A DNA stretch of 64,000 bases from Phreatobacter oligotrophus (GTDB lineage Bacteria; Pseudomonadota; Alphaproteobacteria; Rhizobiales; Phreatobacteraceae). Each line of letters begins with the position of its first letter. The first letter of the stretch is position 1. Of this stretch, positions 16,805-25,974 are shown in pieces. The DNA lies in the NCBI RefSeq assembly GCF_003046185.1, contig NZ_PZZL01000003.1, positions 124,001-188,000 on the forward strand, in the 5' to 3' direction. The position numbers were made by a program, and so were the translations under genes. The notes beneath the pieces are model-generated. The model was not told where the DNA came from, ran no database searches, and saw only the letters and a list, made by a program, of their open reading frames with translations.

Positions 16805-17911
16805 TCAGGCGCGGCGCAGCGCCTTGTCCGCATCGGCATCGGCCGCCACGACGCGGTCGCGGCCGGCCCGCTTTGCCGCGTAGAGCGCGGCGTCAGCCCG
16901 CTCCACCAGGACAGCCGGCGGATCCGACGGCGCGCTGGTGGCCGCACCGATGCTGACGGTCAGCGGCATGGTTCCCGGGACACCGACGGCGGCGCGGATG
17001 GCCTCCGCCAGCGCCACGGCCTCGTCGAGGCCGCTGCGGGCCATGAGCACCACGAATTCCTCACCGCCATAGCGCGCGACCACGTGCCCCTGCCGGCCGG
17101 CGGTGGTCTCCAGCACGCCGGCCACCAGGCGCAGCGCCTCGTCACCCGCCACGTGGCCGTGGGCGTCGTTGAAGCGCTTGAACCCGTCGACGTCGATCAT
17201 GAGCAGCGACAGGGCCGATCCGTCGCGCCCGGCGGCGGCCGCCAGCGCCCCAAGCGCCTCCTCGAAGCGACGGCGATTGCCGATGCCGGTGAGCGGGTCA
17301 CTGAGGGCGGACTGGGCGAGCCGCAGATTGGCCCGGGTCAGCTCCACGTTGGTGCGCTGCAACTCGTCGAGGAGACGCAGCGCATCGCGCTCGGCATGCA
17401 TCTGCCGGAGCCTCACCTGCCCGAGCTGGAGGATGCAATAGGCCTGGAACCCGCCATAGAGCAGGCAGATCGGGACCAGGACCGTCAGCCCGTCCGCCAC
17501 GAACACCGGCAGGTGGAAGGCGATGAGGATGAGGACCTGGGCGAGAGTCGGCCCCGGCGCCATGTAGGTCCGGAGCGTCACCGCCTGGATCAGCACGCAG
17601 CCGATGGCGAGGACGGCCAGCCGCATGTTGGCGTCGGCGGCATTGTAGAGCACCGCGCCGGTGCTCCCCCAGAGCATGGCGATGGCCACGCACATGGCAG
17701 CGAAGATGCGGAGCCACCGCCGCTCATCCCCGCCGCGTCCGTAACGCCGGTAGGCCTCGGCGGTCCCGATCCTGACCAGGAGGGCACAGGCGAGCAGGCC
17801 TGCGGCCATCAGGGCCGTCGGGGTCTGCCCCGACAGGCAGACCTGCACGATCACAATCGCCATGACGATGGAGGCGACCAGGAACGGGCGATGGTCGAAG
17901 AACTCGTCCAT
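16805..17911 (-). CDS. Membrane-anchored diguanylate cyclase (GGDEF)
   Basis: A 368-residue protein with about five or six N-terminal membrane segments (residues about 8-195) followed by a GGDEF domain. The active site is intact, RYGGEEFVVLMA, and the upstream DVDGFKRFNDAHGHVAGDEAL carries the metal and guanine contacts, so it should make cyclic di-GMP. The allosteric inhibitory RxxD site ahead of GGEEF reads RQGH, so product feedback through that site is probably lost. ATG 17911 (MDEFFDHRPF) is preferred; upstream codons at 17986 or 18019 are possible. The membrane part does not match a sensor I recognise. Confidence 0.85.
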   Translation of the reverse strand: MDEFFDHRPFLVASIVMAIVIVQVCLSGQTPTALMAAGLLACALLVRIGTAEAYRRYGRGGDERRWLRIFAAMCVAIAMLWGSTGAVLYNAADANMRLAVLAIGCVLIQAVTLRTYMAPGPTLAQVLILIAFHLPVFVADGLTVLVPICLLYGGFQAYCILQLGQVRLRQMHAERDALRLLDELQRTNVELTRANLRLAQSALSDPLTGIGNRRRFEEALGALAAAAGRDGSALSLLMIDVDGFKRFNDAHGHVAGDEALRLVAGVLETTAGRQGHVVARYGGEEFVVLMARSGLDEAVALAEAIRAAVGVPGTMPLTVSIGAATSAPSDPPAVLVERADAALYAAKRAGRDRVVAADADADKALRRA

Positions 17912-18129
17912 CAATTCCTGCTTCTGCCGCGCCTCGCAGACGTCGGCGCCGAGCAGCAGAGGAAAGCGGGACAGGAAGGGCGGCATCCAGGGACAGCGAA
18001 TCGAAACAGCCTGATACAAAGATTACGCAAGGGCAGCGTGCGCTGCCACCGCCTTATGCGGGCGCATGGCCGCGTCTCAGCCTTTCCTTAACCCTCCGGG
18101 GTCATTCTGCCGACGGCTAGGAGAGCTCG

Positions 18130-18315
18130 ATGTCGACCGACGCGATCGCCGGGACCATGGTGGCCATGCAGGCCGCCGAGACCCGCATGGGCCTTCAGGC
18201 CGTGATGGTGAAGCAGCAGAACCAGGCCGAGCAGGCCGTGGTCGACCTGCTCGCCTCCGCCGTCCAGGCTGCACCGGCTCCAGGCACCGGGCTGCTCGTC
18301 GACAAGACCGCCTGA
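18130..18315 (+). CDS. Small YjfB-like putative motility protein
   Basis: A 61-residue protein, STDAIAGTMVAMQAAETRMG at the N-terminus followed by LQAVMVKQQNQAEQAVVDLL, a predicted amphipathic helix rich in Gln, Ala and Met. The pattern and length match the YjfB family (putative motility protein, PF14070), found beside flagellar or chemotaxis genes but of unknown role. The ATG at 18130 has a strong AGGAGAG 4 bases ahead. It stands alone between a divergent diguanylate cyclase gene and a convergent hydrolase gene 3 bases away. The neighbourhood with a cyclic di-GMP enzyme fits a motility link (inference). Confidence 0.65.
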   Translation: MSTDAIAGTMVAMQAAETRMGLQAVMVKQQNQAEQAVVDLLASAVQAAPAPGTGLLVDKTA

Positions 18316-18318
18316 CCC

Positions 18319-19182
18319 TCAGCGAAACCGCAGGATGAAGGGCTCCACCACCGGAGCCCAGACGGGCACGCCGGCCGAACTCGGCAGCAGCGCGTGGCCA
18401 TCCGATCCGAAGGCCGGCAGCATGCGGAACTCCAGCGGCGCGCCACCGGCCCGATAGGCGTCGGCCAGCCTGCGCACCAGCGCCGGGCCGAAGGTCTGGT
18501 CGTTCTCCGTGTAGATCCAGAGCGCCGGCGTGCGGGCACGCCGTCCAAGGGGCACGATGTCGCGGACCAGCTCCTCGAGCGCACAGGTCTCGCCTGTCTC
18601 GCCGGACCGGCCGCGGCGCCCGCCACCGAAATTGATCACCGCCGCGACCGCCGGATGGTTCTCGGCGGCAAGGCCCGTCACCGCCCAGCCCCCGGTCGAC
18701 TGGCCGACCGCCACCACCCCCGTGGGACGGATGAAGGCAAGGCGCGTCAGCGCATCGATGGCCGTCGCAAGGTCGGCTGCATCGGCCCGCGCGACCCCGG
18801 CATGGTTCGGCCGCCGGCAGGCGAAGCGCTCCGCCCGCTCGCCGCCGGTCAGGCCGTAGCCCCGGCGGTGGACCACAGCGACCGCATAGCCGCGTTCGAC
18901 GAACCACGACACCGCCTGCGGATAGACGCCATGGGAGGGCTCGCCGTTGCGCTGTGCCTCGGCGGAGGTGTGATGGGCCATGACCACGAGCGGGCGCGGC
19001 GTCTCGCCGGGCGGACGGAACAGGATGGCCGCCAGGACACGGCCCTCGTCGGAGACATGCGGGATGCGCCAGACCTGCTCGCGGTGGCGCGCGCCCTCGC
19101 CTCCCTCCGGCCGCGCCTCCTGCGCGATGGCCGGAGCAATGGCCAGCAGCCAGGCGAGGACGAGGAGAAGGCGCCGCCTCAT
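18319..19182 (-). CDS. Secreted alpha/beta hydrolase (dienelactone-hydrolase type)
   Basis: A 287-residue protein with a signal peptide (RRRLLLVLAWLLAIAPAIAQ) and an alpha/beta hydrolase domain. The nucleophile elbow is GQSTGG with Ser162, and likely acid and base are Asp228 (YTENDQTFGP) and His263 (GSDGHALL). The preceding HTSAEAQRNGEPS and HRRGYGLTGG parts resemble dienelactone hydrolase-like secreted proteins. The ATG overlaps the stop of the glutamate dehydrogenase gene by 4 bases, so it is translated from that long message. Substrate unknown; an ester or peptide bond outside the cytoplasm is likely. Confidence 0.82.
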   Translation of the reverse strand: MRRRLLLVLAWLLAIAPAIAQEARPEGGEGARHREQVWRIPHVSDEGRVLAAILFRPPGETPRPLVVMAHHTSAEAQRNGEPSHGVYPQAVSWFVERGYAVAVVHRRGYGLTGGERAERFACRRPNHAGVARADAADLATAIDALTRLAFIRPTGVVAVGQSTGGWAVTGLAAENHPAVAAVINFGGGRRGRSGETGETCALEELVRDIVPLGRRARTPALWIYTENDQTFGPALVRRLADAYRAGGAPLEFRMLPAFGSDGHALLPSSAGVPVWAPVVEPFILRFR

Positions 19183-22100
19183 CCGCGGACGAGATCACCG
19201 AGGAGGCTGGCCGCCACCGTCGCCTTCGACACGGTGAGGCCGGAGCCGGCAATGTCGGACACCGCCGTGCGGATGCGCTCGGCCCGGCCGCCATGGACCC
19301 CCATCCAGGCCTCCACCGCGGCGGTGCCCGAGGCGCCGCCCGCCACCATGTCGGCCGCGATCCGCCGCTCGGCATCGGCGATGGAATCGAGCGCCCGGTC
19401 GAGGGCGAGGCGGTCGAAATAGTCGGTGACGGTGATGGCCCGCGCCGCCGCCTTCATCTGGTCGAGGCGGAACAGGGCCGAGGCGGCGAAGGTGGTCGCC
19501 GCGACCTCCGCAACGCCGCGACCGGTCTGGTCGGCGACCGCCACGATGTCCGGGGCCGCCGCGAGCTGGTCGAGGCTCGCGAGAACGCCGGCTAGCGGAT
19601 CGGGCACGCCGGCGGCGCGCAGCTCCTCGGTCCGGGCGTTGCGGACCGTCGCGGCATCGCCCGGCAAGGCGGTGTCGAGGCTCGCGGCCACAGCCTCGAT
19701 GCCGGCGCGGTAATGCGCCACGACATCGGCAAGGCCATGGGTGAGGTCGACATTGCGGATGAACCAGATGACGCGATCGATCAACAGGTCCTGGATCGCC
19801 GCATAGAGCTCGAGTTGCAGGCTGCCGGGGATGCGGTTGTCGAGGCCGTCCAGCTCGGTGTTCAGCGCCGTCATGCCATAGGCATCGCGCACGGCCGCGA
19901 AGGCCGAGGCGATGGTGGCGACATCCGCGCCGGTCTGGTCGATGAGGCGGGTGACGAAAGCCGGCCCGCCGCGGTTGATCATCGAGTTGGAGAGGCCGGT
20001 GGCGATGATCTCGCGCCGGAGGCGATGGCTCTCGATCGCGTCGGGGAAGCGCTCCTGGACCGGCCGCGGGAAGTAGCGCACGAGTTCGCGGGCGAGATAC
20101 GGGTCGTCCGGCACCGAGGAGGCGAGCAGGTCGTCGTAGAGGTCGAGCTTCGCATAGGCGAGCAGCACGGCCAGTTCCGGCCGTGTCAGCGGCTCGCCGC
20201 GGCGGCGGCGCTCGGCGAGCTCCATCTCGTCGGGCAGGTACTCGACGGCCCGGTCAAGCTTGCCCTGAGCCTCCAGCGTCTGCATCAGCCGCTGCTGGAA
20301 GCCGAGATCGTCGAGCCCGCGGCGCTGGGCGAGCGAGAGCGCCAGCGTCTGCAGGTAGTTGTTGCGCAGCACGAGGCGGCCGACATCATCGGTCATCTCG
20401 GCGAGCAGGGTGTTGCGCGCCTCCTGCGACAGGCGGCCGTCGCGCTCGGGCGTCGTCAGCGCGATCTTGATGTTCACCTCGACGTCCGAGGTGTTGACGC
20501 CGGCCGAGTTGTCGATGGCGTCGGTGTTGAGGCGAACGCCGCGGCGACCCGCCTCGATGCGGCCCTTCTGGGTCATGCCGAGATTGGCGCCCTCGCCTAC
20601 CACCTTGGCCCGGATGTCCGCGCCAGTGATGCGGATCGGATCGTTGGCGCGGTCGCCGGCCTGTTCATCCGTCTCCGAGGAGGCGCGGACATAGGTGCCG
20701 ATGCCGCCGAACCACAGGAGGTCGACCGGCGCCTTCAGGATGGCGTTCATCACCTCCTGCGGCGTTGCCTCGCCCTTGTGGAGGTCGATGGCGGCCTGCA
20801 CTTCCGGCGAGAGCCTGATGGACTTGGCCGAGCGCGGGAAGACGCCGCCGCCGGCGGAGATCAGGCTCTTGTCGTAGTCCGCCCAGGACGAGCGCGGCAG
20901 GTCGAAGAGACGCTGGCGCTCGGCAAAGGCGGCCGCGGGATCCGGCGAGGGATCGAGGAAGATGTCGCGATGGTCGAAGGCGGCGACCAGCTTGATGGTC
21001 TTCTCCAGCAGCATGCCATTGCCGAAGACGTCGCCGGACATGTCGCCGACACCGACAACGGTGAAGGGCGTCGTGCCGATATCGGTGCCCATCTCGCGGA
21101 AGTGGCGCTTCACCGCCTCCCAGGCACCGCGGGCGGTGATGCCCATCTTCTTGTGGTCGTAGCCCTGGCTGCCGCCGGAGGCGAAGGCATCGCCCAGCCA
21201 GTGGCCCTTCTCGATGGAGAGCGCATTGGCGGTGTCGGAGAAGGTCGCCGTGCCCTTGTCGGCGGCGACGACGAGATAGGGATCATCGCCGTCATGGCGC
21301 ACCGTATCCGCCGGCGGCACGATGGCGGCGCCGTCGATGTTGTCGGTGAGCTGCAGCAGCGAGCGGACGAAGATCCGGTAGGCCTCCGTGCCCTCCGCGA
21401 GCCAGGCATCGCGCTGGGAGGGCGGCGGCAGCTTCTTCGGCACGAAGCCGCCCTTGGCGCCCACCGGCACGATGACGGCGTTCTTCACCTGCTGCGCCTT
21501 GACGAGGCCGAGCACCTCGGTGCGGAAATCCTGCGGCCGGTCGGACCAGCGCAGGCCACCGCGGGCGACCTTGCCGAAGCGCATGTGCACGCCCTCGACG
21601 CGGGGCGAATAGACGAAGATCTCGTAGAGCGGCCGCGGCGCCGGCAGGTTGTCGATCTTCTTCGACTCGAACTTCACCGCGATGGTCGGGCGCACCTGCC
21701 CGTCCGCACCGAGCTGGTAGAAATTGGTGCGCACCGCCGCCTGGATGAGGTTGATGAAGGCCCTGAGGATACGGTCCTCATCGAGCGAGCTGACTTGGGC
21801 GAGGCTCTCCTCGAAACGGCCGAGGAGGTCGGTCAGCTTGGCGTCGCGCTCGGCGGCGCTGAGGCCAAGGCGCGGGTCGAAGCGCAGGTGGAACATCAGC
21901 ACCACGCCCTTGGCGATGGTCGCGTGCTTGCGCAGCGTCGCCCAGAGATAGTCCTGGCTGAAGGGCGCGCGGATCTGCCGGAGCACGCGGGCGAGCGTGC
22001 GGATGACCGCCACATCGCGCCAGGCAAGGCCCGCCTCCAGCGTCAGGGCGTTGAAGCCGTCGCTTTCGGCATCGCCCCGCATCACCGCCATCAGTGCGGC

Positions 22101-24014
22101 CTCGAGCTTCTCGTCGAGCGCCTCCAGGTCGATGGCCTGGCCGCCGGGGCGCGCCAGCGCCATGTCGTGCAGCCAGACCGGCGCCGCGCCGGCGCCACCG
22201 GCGGCGATCTCGTAGGTGCGCTCGTCCACCACCGCGAAGCCCATGGCCTCGAGGATCGGCACGCGCTCCGACAGGGGGATCGGGCGGCCGCGCGAGAAGA
22301 CCTTGAGGCCGGCCTCGGTGCGCTCGCCACCCTCCGGGCGGTAGAAGTCGATGGCGAGGGCGCGCTGGTCCGACAGGCTTTCGAGGATGCGGATGTCGCC
22401 GATGGCGGCTTCCGGCGTGACCGCCTCGCGATAGGCGGCGGAGAAAGCCTCGCGGTAGCGGGCGATGAGATCGCCGGCCTTGGCCGGGCCATGGATGAGG
22501 GCGATGGCCTCGCCCAGCCCGTCGCTCCAGGTCCGCACGATGCGCGAGACCGCCGTCTCCAGCGCCACGCGGTCGACGCGCGGCGTCTCGCCCTCGTTGC
22601 GGCCGATGATGAAGTGGACGCGGGTCAGCGGACCATCGGGGAAGAAGGGATAGAAGGCGGAGACCCGGCCGTCATAGACCTGGGCCAGATGGTTGCCGAT
22701 GGCGAGGCGTACGGTCGTGTCGAAGCGGTCGCGCGGCACATAGACCATGACCGAGACGAAGCGGTGGAAGCGATCCTCGCGCGGCAGCACGCGTACCCGC
22801 GGCCGGTCTTCGAGCTGCATCACCGCCATGGCGTGGTGGAACAGCGTCTCGTCGTCGATCTGGAACAGCTCGTCGCGCGGATAGCTCTCCAGCACGTTGA
22901 CCAGCGCCTTGCCGGAATGGCCGTCGGGATCGAAGCCGGCGCGGGTCAGCACCCGGTCCACCTTGCGGCGCAGATAGGGGATGGTCTTGGTCGAGCGGGT
23001 ATAGGCGGTGGAGGTGAAGAGGCCGACGATGCGCGCCTCGCCCACCAGCTGCCCCTGCCGGTCGAAGCGCTTCACGCCGACATAGTCCATGTGGATCCGG
23101 CGGTGGACGCGGGACTTCACATTGGCCTTGGTGATGATGAGCGGGACCGGCTGCATCAGGAACTCGCGCAGCTCCGGCGTCATCACCACCAGCTCGGTGC
23201 CGCGCTTGAGGATCCGCACCGTGTCGTCGCGCAGGATGCCGAGGCCGGAGACGAAATCAGGCTCGAGCTGCCCGTCGGCGACGCCGCCGACGAAGCTGTA
23301 GTCGCGCACGCCCAGCAGGGTGAAGTTGTTGGCGACCAGCCATTCGAGGAACTGGATGCCCTCCGCCATCTCCGTGACCGGCAGGACCGGGTTTTCCTTG
23401 AGGTCCTCGATGATGGCGCGGACGCGCTGCTGCATCGGCTTCCAGTCGGCCACGCAGATCCGCACGTCGGCGAGAGTCGCCTGCAATTCGGTTTCCAGCG
23501 CGGTCCGCCGCGCCTCGTCGCCGATCCGGTCGACATGAATGTGGATGAGGCTCTCGCGGGCCGCATGGTCCTCGCCCGGCTCGAGGCCGCGATAGGCTGA
23601 CAGCGCGCCGTCGGGCTCGCGGTCGACGGTGAGGATGGGATGGGCGACGAGGCGGACCTGGAAGCCCTGTTCCGCCAGAACGCCTAGGACGGAATCGACG
23701 AGGAACGGCATGTTCTCGTTGGCCACCTCGACCACCGTGACGGCGGCAAGGCGCGAGGCGGCCGAGGTCGGCTCGGGATCGGCGATGCGGATGGTCGAGC
23801 CGCCCGGGGTGCGGCGGGAGAAATGCGAGAAGCTCTCGGCGGCGAGGCTGGCAATGTCGCGGGACTCGTAGGCGACGAGGTCCTCGGCATCGCTGCGGCC
23901 AAACAGGTCGGCCGCGTAATCGGGTGGAACGCCTGGCGCCGTGCCCCGCAGGATGATGCCCGCCTGCTCGATGATGGCCGCGGCCCCCCGCGCATCCTCG
24001 GCCCGATTGGTCAT
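19179..24014 (-). CDS. gdhB: NAD-dependent glutamate dehydrogenase, large (180 kDa) type
   Basis: A 1,611-residue NAD-specific glutamate dehydrogenase of the very large class known from Streptomyces, Pseudomonas and Caulobacter, which deaminates glutamate to 2-oxoglutarate. The N-terminal ~700 residues hold ACT-like regulatory regions (ENMPFLVDSVLG near residue 95). The catalytic core is central: IVPVGAKGGFVPKK near 848 carries the catalytic lysine region, and TVVGVGDMSGDVFGNGMLL near 990 is the nucleotide-binding motif. The C-terminal ~500 residues are helical. Full length, no frameshift. A very long open frame on the opposite strand (19713-23600) is a composition shadow. It overlaps the downstream hydrolase gene by 4 bases. 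Confidence 0.96.
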   Translation of the reverse strand: MTNRAEDARGAAAIIEQAGIILRGTAPGVPPDYAADLFGRSDAEDLVAYESRDIASLAAESFSHFSRRTPGGSTIRIADPEPTSAASRLAAVTVVEVANENMPFLVDSVLGVLAEQGFQVRLVAHPILTVDREPDGALSAYRGLEPGEDHAARESLIHIHVDRIGDEARRTALETELQATLADVRICVADWKPMQQRVRAIIEDLKENPVLPVTEMAEGIQFLEWLVANNFTLLGVRDYSFVGGVADGQLEPDFVSGLGILRDDTVRILKRGTELVVMTPELREFLMQPVPLIITKANVKSRVHRRIHMDYVGVKRFDRQGQLVGEARIVGLFTSTAYTRSTKTIPYLRRKVDRVLTRAGFDPDGHSGKALVNVLESYPRDELFQIDDETLFHHAMAVMQLEDRPRVRVLPREDRFHRFVSVMVYVPRDRFDTTVRLAIGNHLAQVYDGRVSAFYPFFPDGPLTRVHFIIGRNEGETPRVDRVALETAVSRIVRTWSDGLGEAIALIHGPAKAGDLIARYREAFSAAYREAVTPEAAIGDIRILESLSDQRALAIDFYRPEGGERTEAGLKVFSRGRPIPLSERVPILEAMGFAVVDERTYEIAAGGAGAAPVWLHDMALARPGGQAIDLEALDEKLEAALMAVMRGDAESDGFNALTLEAGLAWRDVAVIRTLARVLRQIRAPFSQDYLWATLRKHATIAKGVVLMFHLRFDPRLGLSAAERDAKLTDLLGRFEESLAQVSSLDEDRILRAFINLIQAAVRTNFYQLGADGQVRPTIAVKFESKKIDNLPAPRPLYEIFVYSPRVEGVHMRFGKVARGGLRWSDRPQDFRTEVLGLVKAQQVKNAVIVPVGAKGGFVPKKLPPPSQRDAWLAEGTEAYRIFVRSLLQLTDNIDGAAIVPPADTVRHDGDDPYLVVAADKGTATFSDTANALSIEKGHWLGDAFASGGSQGYDHKKMGITARGAWEAVKRHFREMGTDIGTTPFTVVGVGDMSGDVFGNGMLLEKTIKLVAAFDHRDIFLDPSPDPAAAFAERQRLFDLPRSSWADYDKSLISAGGGVFPRSAKSIRLSPEVQAAIDLHKGEATPQEVMNAILKAPVDLLWFGGIGTYVRASSETDEQAGDRANDPIRITGADIRAKVVGEGANLGMTQKGRIEAGRRGVRLNTDAIDNSAGVNTSDVEVNIKIALTTPERDGRLSQEARNTLLAEMTDDVGRLVLRNNYLQTLALSLAQRRGLDDLGFQQRLMQTLEAQGKLDRAVEYLPDEMELAERRRRGEPLTRPELAVLLAYAKLDLYDDLLASSVPDDPYLARELVRYFPRPVQERFPDAIESHRLRREIIATGLSNSMINRGGPAFVTRLIDQTGADVATIASAFAAVRDAYGMTALNTELDGLDNRIPGSLQLELYAAIQDLLIDRVIWFIRNVDLTHGLADVVAHYRAGIEAVAASLDTALPGDAATVRNARTEELRAAGVPDPLAGVLASLDQLAAAPDIVAVADQTGRGVAEVAATTFAASALFRLDQMKAAARAITVTDYFDRLALDRALDSIADAERRIAADMVAGGASGTAAVEAWMGVHGGRAERIRTAVSDIAGSGLTVSKATVAASLLGDLVRG

Positions 24015-24191
24015 GCTCGTCTCCCAGAGGGCGGATTCGTGATTTTTGTTCCCGCGAAGGCAGGATGATCACGCCCGGACTCGGCCGTAAAGCCCATTTC
24101 GTCGGTTCCGGACGCCATGCTAGGTCCTCAAGACGCGGTGATGACGAAGCTTTGGCGGGACCATGGCACCGCCATTTTCGGGAGATGGGCG

Positions 24192-24917
24192 ATGGCTGCG
24201 AAGGGCTCGGCGAAGACTAGCAAGGGCAAGCCGGTCACCAAGGCAGGGATCGGCAAGGCCGCGGCCGGCAAGGCCACCCCGGCCAGGACCGCGCCCGCCA
24301 AGGTGGCAAAGCCCGAGCCGATCAAGAGCGCCGAGAAGCCGCGCCCGGCACCGAAGGCGGAGCCCATCATCGCGCTGGACCTCGCGCCGGCCCCCCTCGA
24401 CGCCGAGACCGAGGCCTATTTCCGCAAATGCGTCGAGAAGATCGGCTTCGTGCCCAACGTGCTGCTCGCCTACACGCACGATCTCGCCAAGCTCAAGGCC
24501 TTCTCGGCCATGTACAACGACCTCATGCTGGCCCCCTCGGGGCTCAGCAAGCTGGAGCGCGAGATGATTGCGGTCGCCGTGTCGTCGGTGAACCGCTGCT
24601 TCTACTGCCTCACCGCCCATGGCGCCGCGGTGCGCCAGCTCTCCGGCGACCCGGAACTCGGCGAGCTCATGGTGATGAACTACCGGGCGGCGAAGCTCGA
24701 TGCCCGCCAGCGCGCCATGCTCGACTTCGCCGTCAAGCTGACGGAAGCGCCCTGGACCATCGACGAGCCCGACCGCGAGGCCCTGCGCAAGGCCGGGTTC
24801 TCGGAGAAGGACATCTGGGACATCGCCGCGACGGCCTCCTTCTACAACATGTCCAACCGCATGGCTTCGGCGACGGACATGCGGCCCAATCCGGAGTATC
24901 ACGGCACGGCGCGCTGA
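24192..24917 (+). CDS. AhpD-like peroxidase-related protein
   Basis: A 241-residue protein of the carboxymuconolactone decarboxylase/AhpD superfamily (peroxidase-related enzyme). The redox pair Cys136-Phe-Tyr-Cys139 in NRCFYCLTAHGA with His143 is intact, as in AhpD. The first 58 residues are a Lys/Ala/Pro-rich basic tail, absent from most relatives, that resembles histone-like or DNA-binding tails. I chose ATG 24192, with GGGAG upstream; ATG 24141 would add 17 residues. It is divergent from the glutamate dehydrogenase gene. A role in peroxide or reactive-species defence is likely but not proven. Confidence 0.82.
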   Translation: MAAKGSAKTSKGKPVTKAGIGKAAAGKATPARTAPAKVAKPEPIKSAEKPRPAPKAEPIIALDLAPAPLDAETEAYFRKCVEKIGFVPNVLLAYTHDLAKLKAFSAMYNDLMLAPSGLSKLEREMIAVAVSSVNRCFYCLTAHGAAVRQLSGDPELGELMVMNYRAAKLDARQRAMLDFAVKLTEAPWTIDEPDREALRKAGFSEKDIWDIAATASFYNMSNRMASATDMRPNPEYHGTAR

Positions 24918-25002
24918 TTTGGCGCGGCGGGGGGACTGGCGGAGCGCGTCCGGCCCCCTAGATGACGGGGATGACCCTGTCGTGTCGCCACGGAGCACTG
25001 CC

Positions 25003-25677
25003 ATGGCCACCAACGTGACCTACCGGGGCCCGGCAGACCTGCCGGACGTGATCCCCGTCTTCCCGCTCCCGGGCGCCCTGCTGCTGCCGCGCGGGCAGCT
25101 CCCGCTCAACATTTTCGAGCCGCGCTACCTCGCCATGATCGACGATGCCTTCCTGTCGGGGCGTCGCCTGATCGGCATGGTGCAGCCCGTGCCCGCGGAC
25201 GAGAACGCCAAGCGCCCGTCGCTGGCGGGCGTCGGCTGCGTCGGCCGCATCACCCAGCTCGCCGAGACCGGCGATGGCCGCTACATGCTGAGCCTGTCGG
25301 GGATCGCCCGCTTCCGCGTCGTGGAGGAACTCCCCGCCACCACCGCCTATCGCCAGTGCCGGGTCGATTTCGAGCCCTTCGCCGGTGATTTCGAGGCGCG
25401 GGCCGGCGAGGGCGAGGTCGACCGCGACGGCCTCCTCAAGACCCTCAAGGAGTTCCTCGACGTCAACAGCCTCGAGGCCGACTGGGAGGGGATCCGCACC
25501 GCCCCGACCGAGACGCTGGTCAATGCGCTCTGCATGATGTCCCCCTGGGGCATCAAGGAGAAGCAGGCGCTGCTGGAGGCCCCCGACCTCAAGACCCGCG
25601 CCGCCCTGTTGGTCGCCGTCACCGAGATGGCGCTCGCCAAGGACAAGCCCGCGAGCGAGACGCAGAGCCTCAACTGA
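25003..25677 (+). CDS. LON peptidase substrate-binding domain protein
   Basis: A 224-residue protein made of the N-terminal (LAN) domain of Lon protease without the ATPase or protease parts. The opening VIPVFPLPGALLLPRGQLPLNIFEPRYLAM is diagnostic. VGCVGRITQLAETGDGRYMLSLSGIARFRV and the C-terminal LVNALCMMSPWGIKEKQALLEAP complete the domain. Such proteins are widespread in alphaproteobacteria, have no established function, and are thought to bind client proteins. It is followed by a Trm112 gene in the same direction after 68 bases. Confidence 0.92.
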   Translation: MATNVTYRGPADLPDVIPVFPLPGALLLPRGQLPLNIFEPRYLAMIDDAFLSGRRLIGMVQPVPADENAKRPSLAGVGCVGRITQLAETGDGRYMLSLSGIARFRVVEELPATTAYRQCRVDFEPFAGDFEARAGEGEVDRDGLLKTLKEFLDVNSLEADWEGIRTAPTETLVNALCMMSPWGIKEKQALLEAPDLKTRAALLVAVTEMALAKDKPASETQSLN

Positions 25678-25745
25678 ACCGGGCGCGTCTGGCGCGGCGA
25701 TCATGGCCGCGCTAGAGAGAGGCCGCCCGCGACGAGGATTGCTTC

Positions 25746-25970
25746 ATGACCGAGCCGACGCCCGAGACCAAGACCGCCGTGCCGCAGACCCGGCCTGGCA
25801 CGGTTGATCCGCGCCTGCTCGAAGTCCTGGTCTGCCCCGTCACCAAGGGCCCCCTGGAATATGACGCTGCGGCGAACGAGCTGGTCTCGCGCGCCGCCCG
25901 CCTCGTCTATCCGATCCGCGAGGGCATTCCGATCATGCTGCCGGAAGAGGCCCGGCCGCTGGAGGACTGA
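25746..25970 (+). CDS. Trm112 family protein
   Basis: A 74-residue Trm112-like protein. After a 20-residue Thr/Pro-rich start it has [20 protein letters not shown] and [19 protein letters not shown], the two halves of the family's small zinc-ribbon-like domain. Only one cysteine remains, so zinc binding is unlikely, as in many bacterial members. In eukaryotes and archaea Trm112 activates several methyltransferases; in bacteria the role is undefined. It converges on rpoH with 4 bases between the stops. Confidence 0.87.
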   Translation: MTEPTPETKTAVPQTRPGTVDPRLLEVLVCPVTKGPLEYDAAANELVSRAARLVYPIREGIPIMLPEEARPLED

Positions 25971-25974
25971 CGCG

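Noticed and set aside
19713-23600. A 1,295-codon open frame on the plus strand opposite the glutamate dehydrogenase gene.
   Set aside because: It is a composition shadow: high G+C at third positions of the minus-strand gene removes stops from this antisense frame. The product is Arg/Gly/His/Asp-rich without recognisable motifs, while the minus strand encodes an intact, well-known enzyme.
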